Assembly: GCA_028288725.1 (NCBI GenBank)
Contig: JAQGIC010000062.1
Span: 237,063-301,062, forward strand
Source: Rhodospirillales bacterium
Lineage (GTDB): Bacteria; Pseudomonadota; Alphaproteobacteria; ATCC43930; CGMCC-115725
Direction: 5' to 3'
DNA length: 64,000 nt
The notes under the pieces are model-generated. The model was not told where the DNA came from. It did no database searches and worked only from the letters and a program-made list of their open reading frames with translations. Below, in pieces: positions 40,766 to 50,332 of the stretch. The first letter of the stretch is position 1. Every line of letters starts with the position of its first letter. A program made the position numbers and the translations under genes.

Positions 40766-42949
40766 ATGACCCATCTGGCCCCGCTCTCGCGCCGTTTCTT
40801 CATCACCACGGGCCTGTCGGCCGCCGGCGGGCTTGTCGTCGGCCTGGCTCTGCCCGGCCGGGCCGATGCCTTGCCGATCAATGCCGCTCCCTGGACGCCG
40901 GCCGGCGACGCCAAGGCGGCGGAGGTCAATGCCTGGATCCTGATCGAGCCCGACGACAGCGTCATCATCCGCGTCGCCCAGTCCGAAATGGGCGAGGGGA
41001 TCTTCACCGCCTTGCCGATGATCGTGGCCGAAGAGCTCGAATGCGACTGGACCAAGGTGCGCGCCGAATATGCCGAGGCCCATCGCAATCTGGTCGACGG
41101 CCGTCCCTATCAGCGCATGGGCACCGGCGGCAGCGGCGCGGTCAGGCGCTCGCGCGAATTCCTGCAGCAGGCCGGCGCCAGCGCCAGGGCCCGGCTGATC
41201 GCCGCCGCCGCCCGGCAATGGGGCGTGGCCCCGGCCGAGTGCGCGGCCCGCGACGGCAAGGTCACCCATACTGCGACGAAGCGGGTGCTGGGCTATGGCG
41301 CGCTGGCATCCGCCGCGGCCAAGATCACGCTCGCCCAGGAGCCGGCGATCAAGACGCCGGACCAGTTCCGCCTGATCGGCCAGCCCCAGGCCCGGCTCGA
41401 CACGGCGCTCAAGGTCAACGGCCAGGCCAAGTTCGGCATCGATATGCGATTGGAGGGCATGGTCTATGCCGCGGTCACGACCTGCCCGGTGTTCGGCGGC
41501 ACGGTGAAGCATGTCGACGACAGCAAAGTGAAGGGCCGGCGCGGCATCCAGCAGATCGTCCCGATCCCTGGCGGCGTGGCCGTCGTCGCCGACAGTTTCT
41601 GGCGGGCCAAGCAGGCGGTCGCCGACCTGGTCATCACCTGGGACGAGGGGGCCGGCGCCGGCACCAGCAGCGACCAGTTCCGCAAGGAATATCGCGACGC
41701 GCTCGACGGGCCGGCGGCCAATGCCAAGCGGTCGGGCGACGTCAATGCCGCGATGGCCAAGGCTTCGAAGCGGATCGACGCGCTCTACGAGGCGCCCCAT
41801 GTCGCCCATGCGGCGATGGAGCCGTTGAACGCGACCGTCCATGTCCAGGCCGACCGGCTCGACGCCTGGATGGGCACCCAGGATCCGGACGGCGCGCTGC
41901 AACGGGCGGCGACGGCGGCCGGCATGAAGCCGGAACAGGTCTTCATCCATAATTGCTTCCTGGGCGGCGGCTTCGGCCGGCGCGCGGTCAATGACGAGTT
42001 GACCCAGGCGGTCATCGTCGCGAAAGCCGTGGGCAAGCCGGTCAAGCTCGTGTGGACGCGCGAAGAGGATATGCAGCACGACCGCTATCGGCCGCAGGCG
42101 GCGATCCGCTTCAAGGCCGGCCTCGGATCCGACGGCATGCCGGTCGCTTGGGACATGCGCACAGCGGTCGGCTCGATCAGCCGGTCGCTCGGCCGCGACC
42201 CGGTCACGAGCGGGGTCGAACCCTCGGCGGTCGAGGGGCTGGCGAACGTGCCCTATGCGGTCGCCAATCTGAACGTCGACTGCATTTTGAAAAATACGCA
42301 CGTGCCGGTCATGTTCTGGCGCTCGGTCGGCAGTTCCCAGAACGCCTTCGCGCTCGAAAGCTTCGTCGACGAGATGGCGGTGGCTGCCGGCAAGGACCCG
42401 TATCACTTCCGGCGCGATCTGCTGGCGGGTAAGCCCGATTTCCTCAAAGTGCTGGATACGCTGGCCGAAAAGGGCGACTGGTCGAAGAAGCAGCCGGCCG
42501 GCAAGGGCCGCGGCATCGCGATCCATGAAAGCTTCGGCACCATCGTCGGCGAAATCGTCGAGGTCGCCGTCAGCCCCAAGGGCGAGGTCAAGGTCGAGCG
42601 CGTCGTGGCCGTGGTCGATTGTGGCCATGTCGTCAACCCGCGCACGGTCGAGATGCAGATCGAAAGCGCCGTGATCTACGGCCTGACGGCGGCACTCTAT
42701 GGCGAAATCACCATCAAGGACGGCCGTGTCACGGAATCGAATTTCGACGGGTACGAGATGGTCCGCTTTGCCGATGCGCCGGTGATCGAGACCTATCTGG
42801 CGCTCTCCGGCGGCAGCAAGTGGGGCGGGATCGGCGAGCCGGGCACGCCGCCGATCGCGCCGGCCCTGTGCAACGCGATCTTCGCCGCGACCGGCAAGCG
42901 CATCCGGTCGCTGCCGATCAAGAATCAGGATCTGAGCGGGCGTGCCTGA
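40766..42949 (+). CDS. Molybdopterin-binding subunit of a xanthine dehydrogenase-family hydroxylase (IorB-like)
   Basis: Catalytic molybdenum hydroxylase subunit, 727 residues. The N-terminus [27 protein letters not shown] is a Tat-type signal, with the Arg pair at 9-10, so the folded enzyme should be exported. Cofactor-binding loops such as [14 protein letters not shown] (about 393) and QSEMGEG are present. The catalytic Glu lies in [16 protein letters not shown] near the end. GGAGG precedes the ATG. Substrate cannot be deduced (aldehyde or N-heterocycle). No cytochrome c gene follows, so the electron acceptor must be elsewhere. Confidence 0.92.
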   Translation: MTHLAPLSRRFFITTGLSAAGGLVVGLALPGRADALPINAAPWTPAGDAKAAEVNAWILIEPDDSVIIRVAQSEMGEGIFTALPMIVAEELECDWTKVRAEYAEAHRNLVDGRPYQRMGTGGSGAVRRSREFLQQAGASARARLIAAAARQWGVAPAECAARDGKVTHTATKRVLGYGALASAAAKITLAQEPAIKTPDQFRLIGQPQARLDTALKVNGQAKFGIDMRLEGMVYAAVTTCPVFGGTVKHVDDSKVKGRRGIQQIVPIPGGVAVVADSFWRAKQAVADLVITWDEGAGAGTSSDQFRKEYRDALDGPAANAKRSGDVNAAMAKASKRIDALYEAPHVAHAAMEPLNATVHVQADRLDAWMGTQDPDGALQRAATAAGMKPEQVFIHNCFLGGGFGRRAVNDELTQAVIVAKAVGKPVKLVWTREEDMQHDRYRPQAAIRFKAGLGSDGMPVAWDMRTAVGSISRSLGRDPVTSGVEPSAVEGLANVPYAVANLNVDCILKNTHVPVMFWRSVGSSQNAFALESFVDEMAVAAGKDPYHFRRDLLAGKPDFLKVLDTLAEKGDWSKKQPAGKGRGIAIHESFGTIVGEIVEVAVSPKGEVKVERVVAVVDCGHVVNPRTVEMQIESAVIYGLTAALYGEITIKDGRVTESNFDGYEMVRFADAPVIETYLALSGGSKWGGIGEPGTPPIAPALCNAIFAATGKRIRSLPIKNQDLSGRA

Positions 42950-43051
42950 TCATCGTCGCGGGCCGATCCGCTTGCCCGGCGCTGGCCATGGGTCCATTCT
43001 CGAACCTGAGGAATTCGCGACCGGCAACCGGCGCGAGGTTGGGAGGATTGG

Positions 43052-44467
43052 ATGGCTGTTGAGGCATTGCGGCGCCGTGAGGTGCCGACCGAAACCGTGA
43101 TCGCGCGCCTGAAGGCGCGCTTCGGCGAGCAGGTCTCGACCGCGACGGCGGTGCGCGACCAGCATGGCCACGATGAATCCTACCATCCGGTCGAGGCGCC
43201 CGACGCGGTGTTCTTCGCCCGGTCGACCGAGGATGTGGTCGAGGCCGTCAAGCTGTGCGCCGAGTACAAGGTGCCGGTCATTCCGTTCGGTACCGGCACC
43301 TCGCTCGAGGGCCATGTCGCCGCGCGCGAAGGCGGCATCTGCATCGACGTCGGCCAGATGAACGCGGTGCTGCGCGTCTCGCCCGAGGATCTCGATTGCA
43401 CGGTCCAGCCGGGCGTCACGCGCAAGCAGCTCAATGAATATCTGCGCGACACCGGCCTGTTCTTCCCGATCGATCCCGGTGCCAACGCCTCGCTCGGCGG
43501 CATGACCGCGACGCGCGCATCGGGCACCAATGCCGTGCGCTACGGCACCATGCGCGACAATGTCCTGTCGCTGACGGCCGTGCTGGCCGACGGACGGGTG
43601 GTCAAGACCGCGAGCCGCGCGCGCAAGTCGTCCGCCGGCTACGACCTGACCCGGCTGTTCGTGGGATCGGAAGGCACGCTGGGCGTCATCACGGAAATCA
43701 CGCTCAAGCTCTATGGCATTCCGGAGGCGATCTCGTCGGCGGTCTGCGCCTTCCCGTCGATCGCCGCCGCGGTAGATACCACGATCATGACCATCCAGGC
43801 CGGCGTGCCGGTCGCCCGGATCGAGCTGCTGGACGAGGTGCAGATCAACGCCTGCAATCATTATTCGAAGCTCGACCTCAAAGTGGCGCCGACGCTGTTC
43901 TTCGAGTTCCACGGCACCGAGGCCGGGGTCAAGGAACAGGCCGAGATGGTCCAGGCCTTCGCCGAGGATCAGGGCGGCGAAGGGTTCAAATGGACCAATT
44001 CGGCCGAGGAGCGCACGAAGCTGTGGCAGGCCCGGCACGACGCCTATTACGCCGGTCTGGCGCTGCGCCCCGGCTCCCAGGGCTGGGCGACCGACGTGTG
44101 CGTGCCGATCTCGAACCTGGCCGAGGCGATCAACGAGACCAAGAAGGATCTCGAGACCGCCAGCATGCCGGTCTGCCTGGTCGGCCATGTCGGCGACGGC
44201 AATTTCCACCTGTGCTTCATTCTCGATCCGAACAAGCCGGAAGAATTCGCCGAGGCGGCCCTGATCAACGAGCGCATGGTCAAGCGCGCGCTGGCGCTCG
44301 ACGGTACCTGCACCGGCGAGCATGGCGTGGGCTATGGCAAGATCGGCCTGGTCGAGGAAGAACATGGGCCGGCGACGATCAGCGTGATGCGCGAGATCAA
44401 GCGCGCGCTCGATCCGCATAATCTGATGAATCCCGGCAAGGTGATCCGCGTCGGGGCCAATCACTAG
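43052..44467 (+). CDS. FAD-binding oxidase, D-lactate dehydrogenase (cytochrome)-like
   Basis: 471-residue flavoenzyme of the PCMH/GlcD-Dld family that oxidises D-2-hydroxy acids. The FAD domain has VPVIPFGTGTSLEGHV and the pyrophosphate stretch DPGANASLGGMTATRASGTNAVRYGTMRDNVL. The C-terminal half has GHVGDGNFHL and TGEHGVGYGKIG with metal-binding His residues. No signal peptide. 102 bases after the hydroxylase, so possibly separate. D-lactate is the commonest substrate but others are possible. Confidence 0.9.
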   Translation: MAVEALRRREVPTETVIARLKARFGEQVSTATAVRDQHGHDESYHPVEAPDAVFFARSTEDVVEAVKLCAEYKVPVIPFGTGTSLEGHVAAREGGICIDVGQMNAVLRVSPEDLDCTVQPGVTRKQLNEYLRDTGLFFPIDPGANASLGGMTATRASGTNAVRYGTMRDNVLSLTAVLADGRVVKTASRARKSSAGYDLTRLFVGSEGTLGVITEITLKLYGIPEAISSAVCAFPSIAAAVDTTIMTIQAGVPVARIELLDEVQINACNHYSKLDLKVAPTLFFEFHGTEAGVKEQAEMVQAFAEDQGGEGFKWTNSAEERTKLWQARHDAYYAGLALRPGSQGWATDVCVPISNLAEAINETKKDLETASMPVCLVGHVGDGNFHLCFILDPNKPEEFAEAALINERMVKRALALDGTCTGEHGVGYGKIGLVEEEHGPATISVMREIKRALDPHNLMNPGKVIRVGANH

Positions 44468-44478
44468 TTTTTCTCAAC

Positions 44479-44509
44479 CGCCATGGCCGGGCTTGACCCG
44501 GCCATGGCG
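44479..44509. terminator. 13-bp perfect hairpin after the flavoenzyme gene
   Basis: CGCCATGGCCGGG-CTTGA-CCCGGCCATGGCG, 11 bases after the stop. GGGTTGTTTT follows on the plus strand and TTGAGAAAAA on the minus strand. The core is of the kind found as dispersed repeats in Rhodospirillales-type genomes. Likely a terminator for the upstream gene. Confidence 0.65.
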
Positions 44510-44542
44510 AGGGTTGTTTTGAGCGTCGATTCAGGAGCCTAC

Positions 44543-45298
44543 ATGTCGTTCGATTTTAAGGGAAAGCGCGTCGTCGTCGCCGGTGGCAGCAAGGGGATCG
44601 GCCGGTCGATCGCGCTGGGTTTCGCCCAAGCCGGCGCCAAGGTGTCGATCTGCGCGCGGGGAGAAGCCGCACTGGGCGCGGCGCGTGACGAACTGTCCGC
44701 GTTCGGTCTGCCGGCCCATGCGGCGACCTGCGATCTGGGTGTCGAATCCCAAGTGAAGGGCTATGTCGCGGCGGCGGCCGAGGCGCTGGGCGGCATCGAT
44801 GTGCTGATCAACAACGCATCGGGCTTCGGCCAGAGCGACGACGAGGCCGGATGGGCCGCCAGCCTGGACGTCGATCTGATGGCGACGGTGCGGGCGTCGC
44901 ACGCGGCGATCCCGTTCCTGCTCCAGAGCCAGGGCGGGTCGATCGTCAATATCTCGTCGATCGCGGCCTATCGTCCGACGACCCGGTCGGTGCCCTATGC
45001 GGCGATCAAGGCCGCGGTCATCCACTATACCACCAGCCAGGCGGCGACCCTGGCGCGCCAGGGCGTGCGGGTCAATTGCGTGGCGCCCGGCTCGGTCGAG
45101 TTTCCGGACGGCGTCTGGGAACAGCGGCGCGCCGACAATCCGGAGCTTTATGGCCGCACGCTCAGGTCGATCCCGTTCGGCCGGCTCGGCTATCCCGAAG
45201 AGATCGCCGACGTGGTGCTGTTCCTGGCCAGCCCGCTCGCGCGCTGGGTCACCGGCCAGACCATCATCGCCGACGGCGGCCAGCTATTGGGCGTCTAG
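44543..45298 (+). CDS. SDR family oxidoreductase
   Basis: 251-residue classical short-chain dehydrogenase. Nucleotide motif GGSKGIGRS near 14-22, NNASG at 90-94, catalytic Ser about 138-139 (NISSIAAY), Tyr152 and Lys156 (YAAIK), and the C-terminal RLGYPEEIADVVLFLASPLARWVTGQTIIADGG. An Ala-Arg pair after the first strands (CARGE) suggests NADP preference. Start at 44543 fits the standard N-terminus. A 3-oxoacyl reductase-like role is possible; substrate unknown. Confidence 0.9.
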   Translation: MSFDFKGKRVVVAGGSKGIGRSIALGFAQAGAKVSICARGEAALGAARDELSAFGLPAHAATCDLGVESQVKGYVAAAAEALGGIDVLINNASGFGQSDDEAGWAASLDVDLMATVRASHAAIPFLLQSQGGSIVNISSIAAYRPTTRSVPYAAIKAAVIHYTTSQAATLARQGVRVNCVAPGSVEFPDGVWEQRRADNPELYGRTLRSIPFGRLGYPEEIADVVLFLASPLARWVTGQTIIADGGQLLGV

Positions 45299-45339
45299 TG
45301 GATAAAATCAGACGGATGCATCCGTCTGATTTTATCCAC
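45298..45339. repeat. 42-bp perfect palindrome
   Basis: Two 21-base arms with no spacer, beginning GTGGATAAAATCAGACGGAT and centred between 45318 and 45319. It starts on the last base of the SDR stop codon. Too long and symmetrical for an ordinary operator. Without a loop or a T tract it is not a canonical terminator either, though as RNA it would form a very stable stem. Confidence 0.9.
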
Positions 45340-45366
45340 AACCCATTGATCTGGTGGGCCGATTCA

Positions 45367-45393
45367 CCTGACGCTTGGGAATGAAGCGTCAGG
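45367..45393. repeat. Hairpin following the palindrome
   Basis: CCTGACGCTT-GGGAATG-AAGCGTCAGG (10-bp stem, 7-base loop). With a 3-base bulge it extends to CCGAT/ATCGG and TGGT/ACCA outside. It overlaps the end of the MBL-fold gene at 45389. With the palindrome it makes one 96-base structured element between convergent genes. Confidence 0.75.
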
Positions 45394-46444
45394 ATCGGAC
45401 CACTAGCGGCAGTACGCCCTTCGGCAGCAGCCGGGTTTCGCCGACCTTCATCAGCCAGGCGGTGTCGGCCGCGAAGCCGCCTCGGGTGGCGGCGGCGCGA
45501 AATCGCAGCGGCGGCTCGAACGGCGGCTCGACCGTCATGACGATGGTGCCCCAATGCATGCCGATCACATGGCGGGCACCCAGGTCGAGTGCGATCTGAA
45601 TCGCCTCCTCCGGGTTGGCATGGTTCGTGTGCATGGCGGCGCGCGGCGCGTAGCAGCCGATGCCCAGCATGGCCAGATCGAACGGGCCGTAGCGGCGGCC
45701 GGTCTCGGCGAAGACCGCGCCATAGCCGGTATCGCCGCCGAAATAGAGCCGCCGCTCCGCACTCTCGATCACGAAGCCGGCCCAGAGCGTGCGGTTGCGG
45801 TCGATCAGCGTGCGGGCCGAGCGATGGATCGCCGGCACCGCGGTAATGGTCAACGGCCCGGCCGGCGATTGCTGGTGCCAGTCCAGCTCGGCGACCGACC
45901 GGTAGCCGCGCCGGCGGAAGAACCGGCCGACGCCGAGCGGCACCGCGACGCGGATGCGCGATTTGTTCGGCAAAGCGCCGATCGTTTTGGCATCGAGATG
46001 ATCGTAGTGATTGTGCGAGACCAGCAGCAGATCGATCGGGGGCAGGGCATCGACCGGCAGGCCCGGCGGGGTGAAGCGGCGCGGGCCGACCCCCTGGACC
46101 GGCGAGGCGTATTCCGACAGGAACGGATCGATCAGCACGGTCTGGCCGGCGATGCGGATCAGGAAGGCGGCATGGCCCAGCCAGGTGACGCTGTCCTGGC
46201 CGGCGGCGGCGTCGAGCCCGTCGAGTGCCGCGCCGATCGGCAGGACGTGATCGTCCGGCACGTCGTAGCTCTTGGCATGGATGCGCTGCCGCCACAGGAA
46301 TTTCAGCAGCTTGTTCCGCCGGCGCAGCCGTTCGGGCGATCCGGTCGGATTCTTGAAGCCGATTTTGGTATGATGGTGCGGGCGCGCGGGCTCGCCTGGC
46401 CCCGCAACACCGCCCGCCCTTTCGGAGACCCGGTCGGTTGGCAT
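45389..46444 (-). CDS. MBL-fold metallohydrolase (UlaG/NAPE-PLD-like)
   Basis: 351-residue metallo-beta-lactamase-fold hydrolase. WLGHAAFLIRIAGQTVLIDPFLS, metal motif VSHNHYDHLD near 143-152, FGGDTGYG, and CYAPRAAMHTNHANPEEAIQ. The pattern resembles N-acyl-phosphatidylethanolamine phospholipase D-like hydrolases more than classical beta-lactamases. No export signal. Five bases after the DUF4169 gene, so same transcript. Substrate unknown. Confidence 0.87.
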   Translation of the reverse strand: MPTDRVSERAGGVAGPGEPARPHHHTKIGFKNPTGSPERLRRRNKLLKFLWRQRIHAKSYDVPDDHVLPIGAALDGLDAAAGQDSVTWLGHAAFLIRIAGQTVLIDPFLSEYASPVQGVGPRRFTPPGLPVDALPPIDLLLVSHNHYDHLDAKTIGALPNKSRIRVAVPLGVGRFFRRRGYRSVAELDWHQQSPAGPLTITAVPAIHRSARTLIDRNRTLWAGFVIESAERRLYFGGDTGYGAVFAETGRRYGPFDLAMLGIGCYAPRAAMHTNHANPEEAIQIALDLGARHVIGMHWGTIVMTVEPPFEPPLRFRAAATRGGFAADTAWLMKVGETRLLPKGVLPLVVRS

Positions 46445-46449
46445 ATAGT

Positions 46450-46623
46450 TCAGTCCAGTCGCTTGCCGTCGAGATCCTTCTGGGTCTGATCGGCTTCGGA
46501 CCGCAGCTTGGCCTTCACGTCCTTGGGCTGGCCGAAGCGGGTCCGGTTTTCTGCGGCTTGTTCTTCGGCGGTTTTGCGGTCGCGGGCTTTGCGGAATTTG
46601 TTCAGATTGACGACGTCGCCCAT
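46450..46623 (-). CDS. DUF4169 small protein
   Basis: 57-residue, very polar protein starting MGDVVNLNKFRKARDRKTAEEQAAENRTRFG, which matches the DUF4169 pattern. About half of it is Lys, Arg, Asp, Glu or Gln. AAGGAGG lies upstream of the ATG, which selects this start over the longer frame. Probably helical; function unknown. Co-transcribed with the MBL-fold gene. Confidence 0.85.
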   Translation of the reverse strand: MGDVVNLNKFRKARDRKTAEEQAAENRTRFGQPKDVKAKLRSEADQTQKDLDGKRLD

Positions 46624-46744
46624 GGAAGGTGCCTCCTTGCGCGGAAGTCCGAAGTCGAGCTTAGTCCAAGCGGGACATCCGTCAAAGCGCTGCATGGAAT
46701 TCGGGTGGTCCGGCTGAAGGCCCGCCTCGCGTCGCAGGAGAGAT

Positions 46745-49700
46745 ATGGTGCGCAACCTGCTGATCGGCATCGGGATTGTCCTTGTCCTGCTCGTCGGCGC
46801 GGTGATCATCGTGCCGAGCCTGATCGGCACCGACCAGATGACGGCGTTCCTTACCGAACGGCTTAGAGGCGCTACCGGTTACAACGTCTCGATCCGCGGT
46901 CCGGTTGCCTTGTCCGTGCTGCCCAGCCCGAGATTGTCGGTCGGCGATATCCATGTGACCCAGACCAGGCCCGACGGCACCGAACTGGCCCGGGCCGCCA
47001 GCATCGAGGTTCATGTAGCGCTGCTGCCGCTCATCGGCGGCCGGGTCGAGGTGACGGCGATCACGGTGCGCGATCCGGTCGTGAGCCTCGAGGGCCCGCT
47101 CAAGGATGTGAAGCCGGTCCCGCAAGCGTCGCCCGCGCCCGAAACCGGTGCTCCCGAAACCACGGCCGCAACGCCGCCCACGCCCGTCGGCAGCAAATTC
47201 TCCGTCGCGGTGCACCATGTCCGGGTCACCAACGGCAGCTTCGCCTATCGCGACGACGGCAAAACCTATCAGTTGGACCATCTGGATTTCGAACTGACCA
47301 CCGGGCCGGACGGGGCGGTTTCGGGCAGCGCCGATACCGGTATCGATGGTGACGCGCTGCATCTGCAGGGGCGGGTCGGTGCGATCGATTGCGCCCGGCC
47401 GATCCCGCTGTCGCTGCATGCGACCGCCGCGGCCGGGGCCGCGATGCTGGATTTCGACGGGACGGCCCGGTGTGGCGGTGATCGGCCGATGGGGGCCGAC
47501 GGCAAGGTCAAACTCGCGGCCGACAGTCTGGGCGCGGCACTGGCGCCCTTTACCGGGGACAGCCTGCCGCCGGCGCTCGATCGCCGCCTGACGCTCGACG
47601 CCACGCTCGGCGCCGGCCCGTCCAAGGCGGATCTGACCGAGCTGAGTATCGATCTGGATCGGAGCCACGGCGTCGGCTCGCTTTCGGCCCGGCTGGTCGA
47701 CCGGCCGTCGATCGATCTGGCGCTCGATTTCAACCGGCTCGATCTGGACAAGTGGCTGGCGAAACCGGACGGGGCGGTCCGTGCCGCCGGCGCCCCGGCC
47801 CCGGTCGCCGCCACCCCGGCCCCGGTCGCCGTGCCGACCGCACCCGGACCCACGTCCGCACGGGCACCGCCCGATCTGCACATCGGTCTCGATCTGTCGG
47901 CCGAACTCTTGTCCTGGCGCGGCGGATTGATCCGGCAGGCGCGCTTCAACGGCGGCATCGACCGGGGGACCGTCACGATCAACCAGGCGACGGCGGAGCT
48001 GCCCGGCGGCACCGATGTCAGCATCAGCGGCCAGGTGGCCAACGCCTTCGCCCTGCCCAATTTCGTCGGCACGGTCGATGCCGAGACCGACGATCTGCGC
48101 ACGGTCGTCGGCTGGGCCGGATTGCGGCTCGGCGCCATCCCGGCCGACCGGCTGCGTCAGGCGAGCCTATCGACCAATCTGGATCTGGCCGCCGGCCGGG
48201 CGGCCGCGAGCGGCATCGATCTGGAACTGGACGGCAGCCGCTTCAAAGGTGCCGCCAACCTGATGTTCGGCAACCGCCCGGCGATCGGCCTCCGGCTGGT
48301 CGGCGATCAGCTCAATCTGGATGCCTATCTGACCGATGCCGCGCCCGTCCCCGTATTGCCCGTCCCGGCATCGCCCGCTGCGCCGCCGGTCGCGAACGGC
48401 GCCGGGACGGCCGTTCCGGTCGTGGCCGTGGCGGCCTTGATGCCGCTCATGGCGGCCAATCTGGACCTGACGTTCGACAGCGTCACCTGGCGTGGCCAAT
48501 TGCTGAAGGCGGTGCATTTTGCCGGCACGGTCGAGGATGGGGCGGCCAATGTGCGCGACGCGCGGATCGGCGATCTGGGCGGGGGCGGGGGCGTCGGTTT
48601 CTCCGGCCGCTGGGCCGGCGGCCTCGGGGCCGCGGCAAGCCTGTCCGGCCAGATGACCGCGAGCGGCCCCAGTGCCGTGCCGCTGTTGACGCTCGCCGGC
48701 CTCGGCGGCCGGGAGACCGCCGGGCGGCTCGGCGCCTATCGGCTGGACCTGCGGATCGATGGGACTCCGGCGGCGTTCGACCTCGATGCCGGCGTGGCGG
48801 TGCAGGACGGCCATCTGGCCGCCAAGGGCCGCGTCGGCCTCGGTGCCGGCGCACCGCATTTCGCCGGGATGGTGACGATCGATCATCCCGAGGCCGCCCG
48901 GGTGCTGGCACTGCTGGCACCGCTCTACCGGCCGGCGCGCGGATCGCTGGGCGCGCTGGCGCTGTCGGCGTCGCTCGACGCATCGCCCAGCCGGGCGGCG
49001 ATCGACCATCTGTCGCTGTCGATCGGCGGGCTGCAGGTGGACGGCATGGCGACGTTGGACCAGACCGTCCAATCGCCGCGCCTGGATGCCGATCTGACCG
49101 CGAGCGATCTGGTGCTCGATCCGTTCCTGCCGGCCCATGAGGTGGCGGCGGCCGGGACGGCGGTCCGCTATGCCGCCCTCGGCGATCCGGGTCCGCTGCC
49201 GGGGCGCTGGTCCCATGCCAAGCTGGACGTGAGCGGGCTCGGCCTGATCGATGCGACGGTCAAGCTGACGGCGGCTTCCGCCACGATCGGTCGCTGGCAG
49301 TTGGACAAACCGTCGCTGGCCTTCGCGCTCAAGGGCGGCACGCTCGGGCTCGACCGGCTGTCCGGCGGCCTGTGCGGCGGGACGATCGAGGCGCATGGCA
49401 GCCTGGGATCCGCGCCGGCCGGCCCGGCGCTGGCACTGACGCTGGCCGCTCGCGATCTCGATCTCAGGGATCTCGCCCAGCGGCTGGGATCGCCCGTGCT
49501 CTCGGGCGGCACCGGCCGGTTCGATCTCGCCGTCACGGCGGCGGGGGCGAGCCAGGCCGATCTGATCGCGGCACTCGGCGGTACCGCGTCCCTGGCGGCA
49601 CGCGACGGAACGTTCGGCGGCCTCGATCTGTCGGCGATCAACGATCGGCTGAAGACGCTCAAGGGGCCGCAGGACCTGGTCGGCATGCTGCAGGCGGTGC

Positions 49701-50080
49701 AGGGCGGCGGCACGACGCGGTTTTCGGCATTGACCGCGACGGCGACCGTTGGCCAGGGCATGGTGCGCTCGACCGATCTGCATCTGGCGGCCGACGGCGG
49801 CGATCTGACGGGAAGCGGTGTGGTCGATCTGCCGGCCTGGACGATCGATGCCCAGGCGCAGCTGGCGCTCGCCGCGCGCACCGATCTGCCGCCGCTGGCG
49901 ATGAATTTCAGCGGGCCGCTGGATCGGCCGGAGAAGCGGATTGACGTGAAAAGCCTCGCCGCCTATGTCGAGCAGAAGGGGCTGGCGGCGACGCCGGCTT
50001 TGCCGTCGCAACAACAGCAAAAGCCGGCGCAGCAGTTGCGCGACCTATTTAAGGGACTGATTTCGAAGCCTAATCCTTGA
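46745..50080 (+). CDS. AsmA-family protein
   Basis: Large envelope protein of 1111 residues. One N-terminal membrane helix (LLIGIGIVLVLLVGAVIIVPSLI) and then a periplasmic repeating beta-groove domain; the start FLTERLRGATGYNVSIRGPVALSVLPSPRLSVGDI is the AsmA N-terminal domain, and SPVLSGGTGRFDLAVTAAGASQADLIAALGG near 920 is in the C-terminal AsmA_2-like part. Family members are thought to bridge inner and outer membranes in phospholipid transport. Pro/Ala-rich linkers lie near 345-375 and 535-555. Its end overlaps the convergent RHH gene by 11 bases. Confidence 0.9.
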   Translation: MVRNLLIGIGIVLVLLVGAVIIVPSLIGTDQMTAFLTERLRGATGYNVSIRGPVALSVLPSPRLSVGDIHVTQTRPDGTELARAASIEVHVALLPLIGGRVEVTAITVRDPVVSLEGPLKDVKPVPQASPAPETGAPETTAATPPTPVGSKFSVAVHHVRVTNGSFAYRDDGKTYQLDHLDFELTTGPDGAVSGSADTGIDGDALHLQGRVGAIDCARPIPLSLHATAAAGAAMLDFDGTARCGGDRPMGADGKVKLAADSLGAALAPFTGDSLPPALDRRLTLDATLGAGPSKADLTELSIDLDRSHGVGSLSARLVDRPSIDLALDFNRLDLDKWLAKPDGAVRAAGAPAPVAATPAPVAVPTAPGPTSARAPPDLHIGLDLSAELLSWRGGLIRQARFNGGIDRGTVTINQATAELPGGTDVSISGQVANAFALPNFVGTVDAETDDLRTVVGWAGLRLGAIPADRLRQASLSTNLDLAAGRAAASGIDLELDGSRFKGAANLMFGNRPAIGLRLVGDQLNLDAYLTDAAPVPVLPVPASPAAPPVANGAGTAVPVVAVAALMPLMAANLDLTFDSVTWRGQLLKAVHFAGTVEDGAANVRDARIGDLGGGGGVGFSGRWAGGLGAAASLSGQMTASGPSAVPLLTLAGLGGRETAGRLGAYRLDLRIDGTPAAFDLDAGVAVQDGHLAAKGRVGLGAGAPHFAGMVTIDHPEAARVLALLAPLYRPARGSLGALALSASLDASPSRAAIDHLSLSIGGLQVDGMATLDQTVQSPRLDADLTASDLVLDPFLPAHEVAAAGTAVRYAALGDPGPLPGRWSHAKLDVSGLGLIDATVKLTAASATIGRWQLDKPSLAFALKGGTLGLDRLSGGLCGGTIEAHGSLGSAPAGPALALTLAARDLDLRDLAQRLGSPVLSGGTGRFDLAVTAAGASQADLIAALGGTASLAARDGTFGGLDLSAINDRLKTLKGPQDLVGMLQAVQGGGTTRFSALTATATVGQGMVRSTDLHLAADGGDLTGSGVVDLPAWTIDAQAQLALAARTDLPPLAMNFSGPLDRPEKRIDVKSLAAYVEQKGLAATPALPSQQQQKPAQQLRDLFKGLISKPNP

Positions 50081-50282
50081 CGGTCTCGTCCTTGTAGCAC
50101 TGCAGGACGAAGACCCGGATCGCGCTCGACAGATTGGTGCCGCGCGCGGCGTCGATGGTTTCGACAAGCCGATTGACGGAGATGCCGCGATGTTCGGCGA
50201 TCTCCTTCAATCCTGACCAGAAGGCGGTCTCGAGCGATACGCTGGTGCGATGGCCGGCGATCACCACGGATCGCTTGCGCAT
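50070..50282 (-). CDS. Ribbon-helix-helix protein
   Basis: 70-residue protein of the RHH_4 family: RSVVIAGHRTSVSLETAFWSGLKEIAEHRGISVNRLVETIDAARG, where the first beta strand (HRTSVSLE) and two helices fit a dimeric DNA-binding ribbon-helix-helix. The ATG at 50282 matches relatives; a longer frame from 50369 runs into fumC. It lies 50 bases downstream of fumC on the same strand, and its 3' end overlaps the AsmA-like gene. Target unknown. Confidence 0.83.
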   Translation of the reverse strand: MRKRSVVIAGHRTSVSLETAFWSGLKEIAEHRGISVNRLVETIDAARGTNLSSAIRVFVLQCYKDETVKD

Positions 50283-50332
50283 CGCCTGCGCACCATTCGT
50301 CTCCTCCGTTTCAGAGCTCGTCGTTTCGCGGG

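Noticed and set aside
48167..50020. Long minus-strand frame antisense to the AsmA-like gene
   Set aside because: Arg/Gln/Gly-rich shadow sequence without start context; the plus-strand frame has a membrane anchor and family domains.
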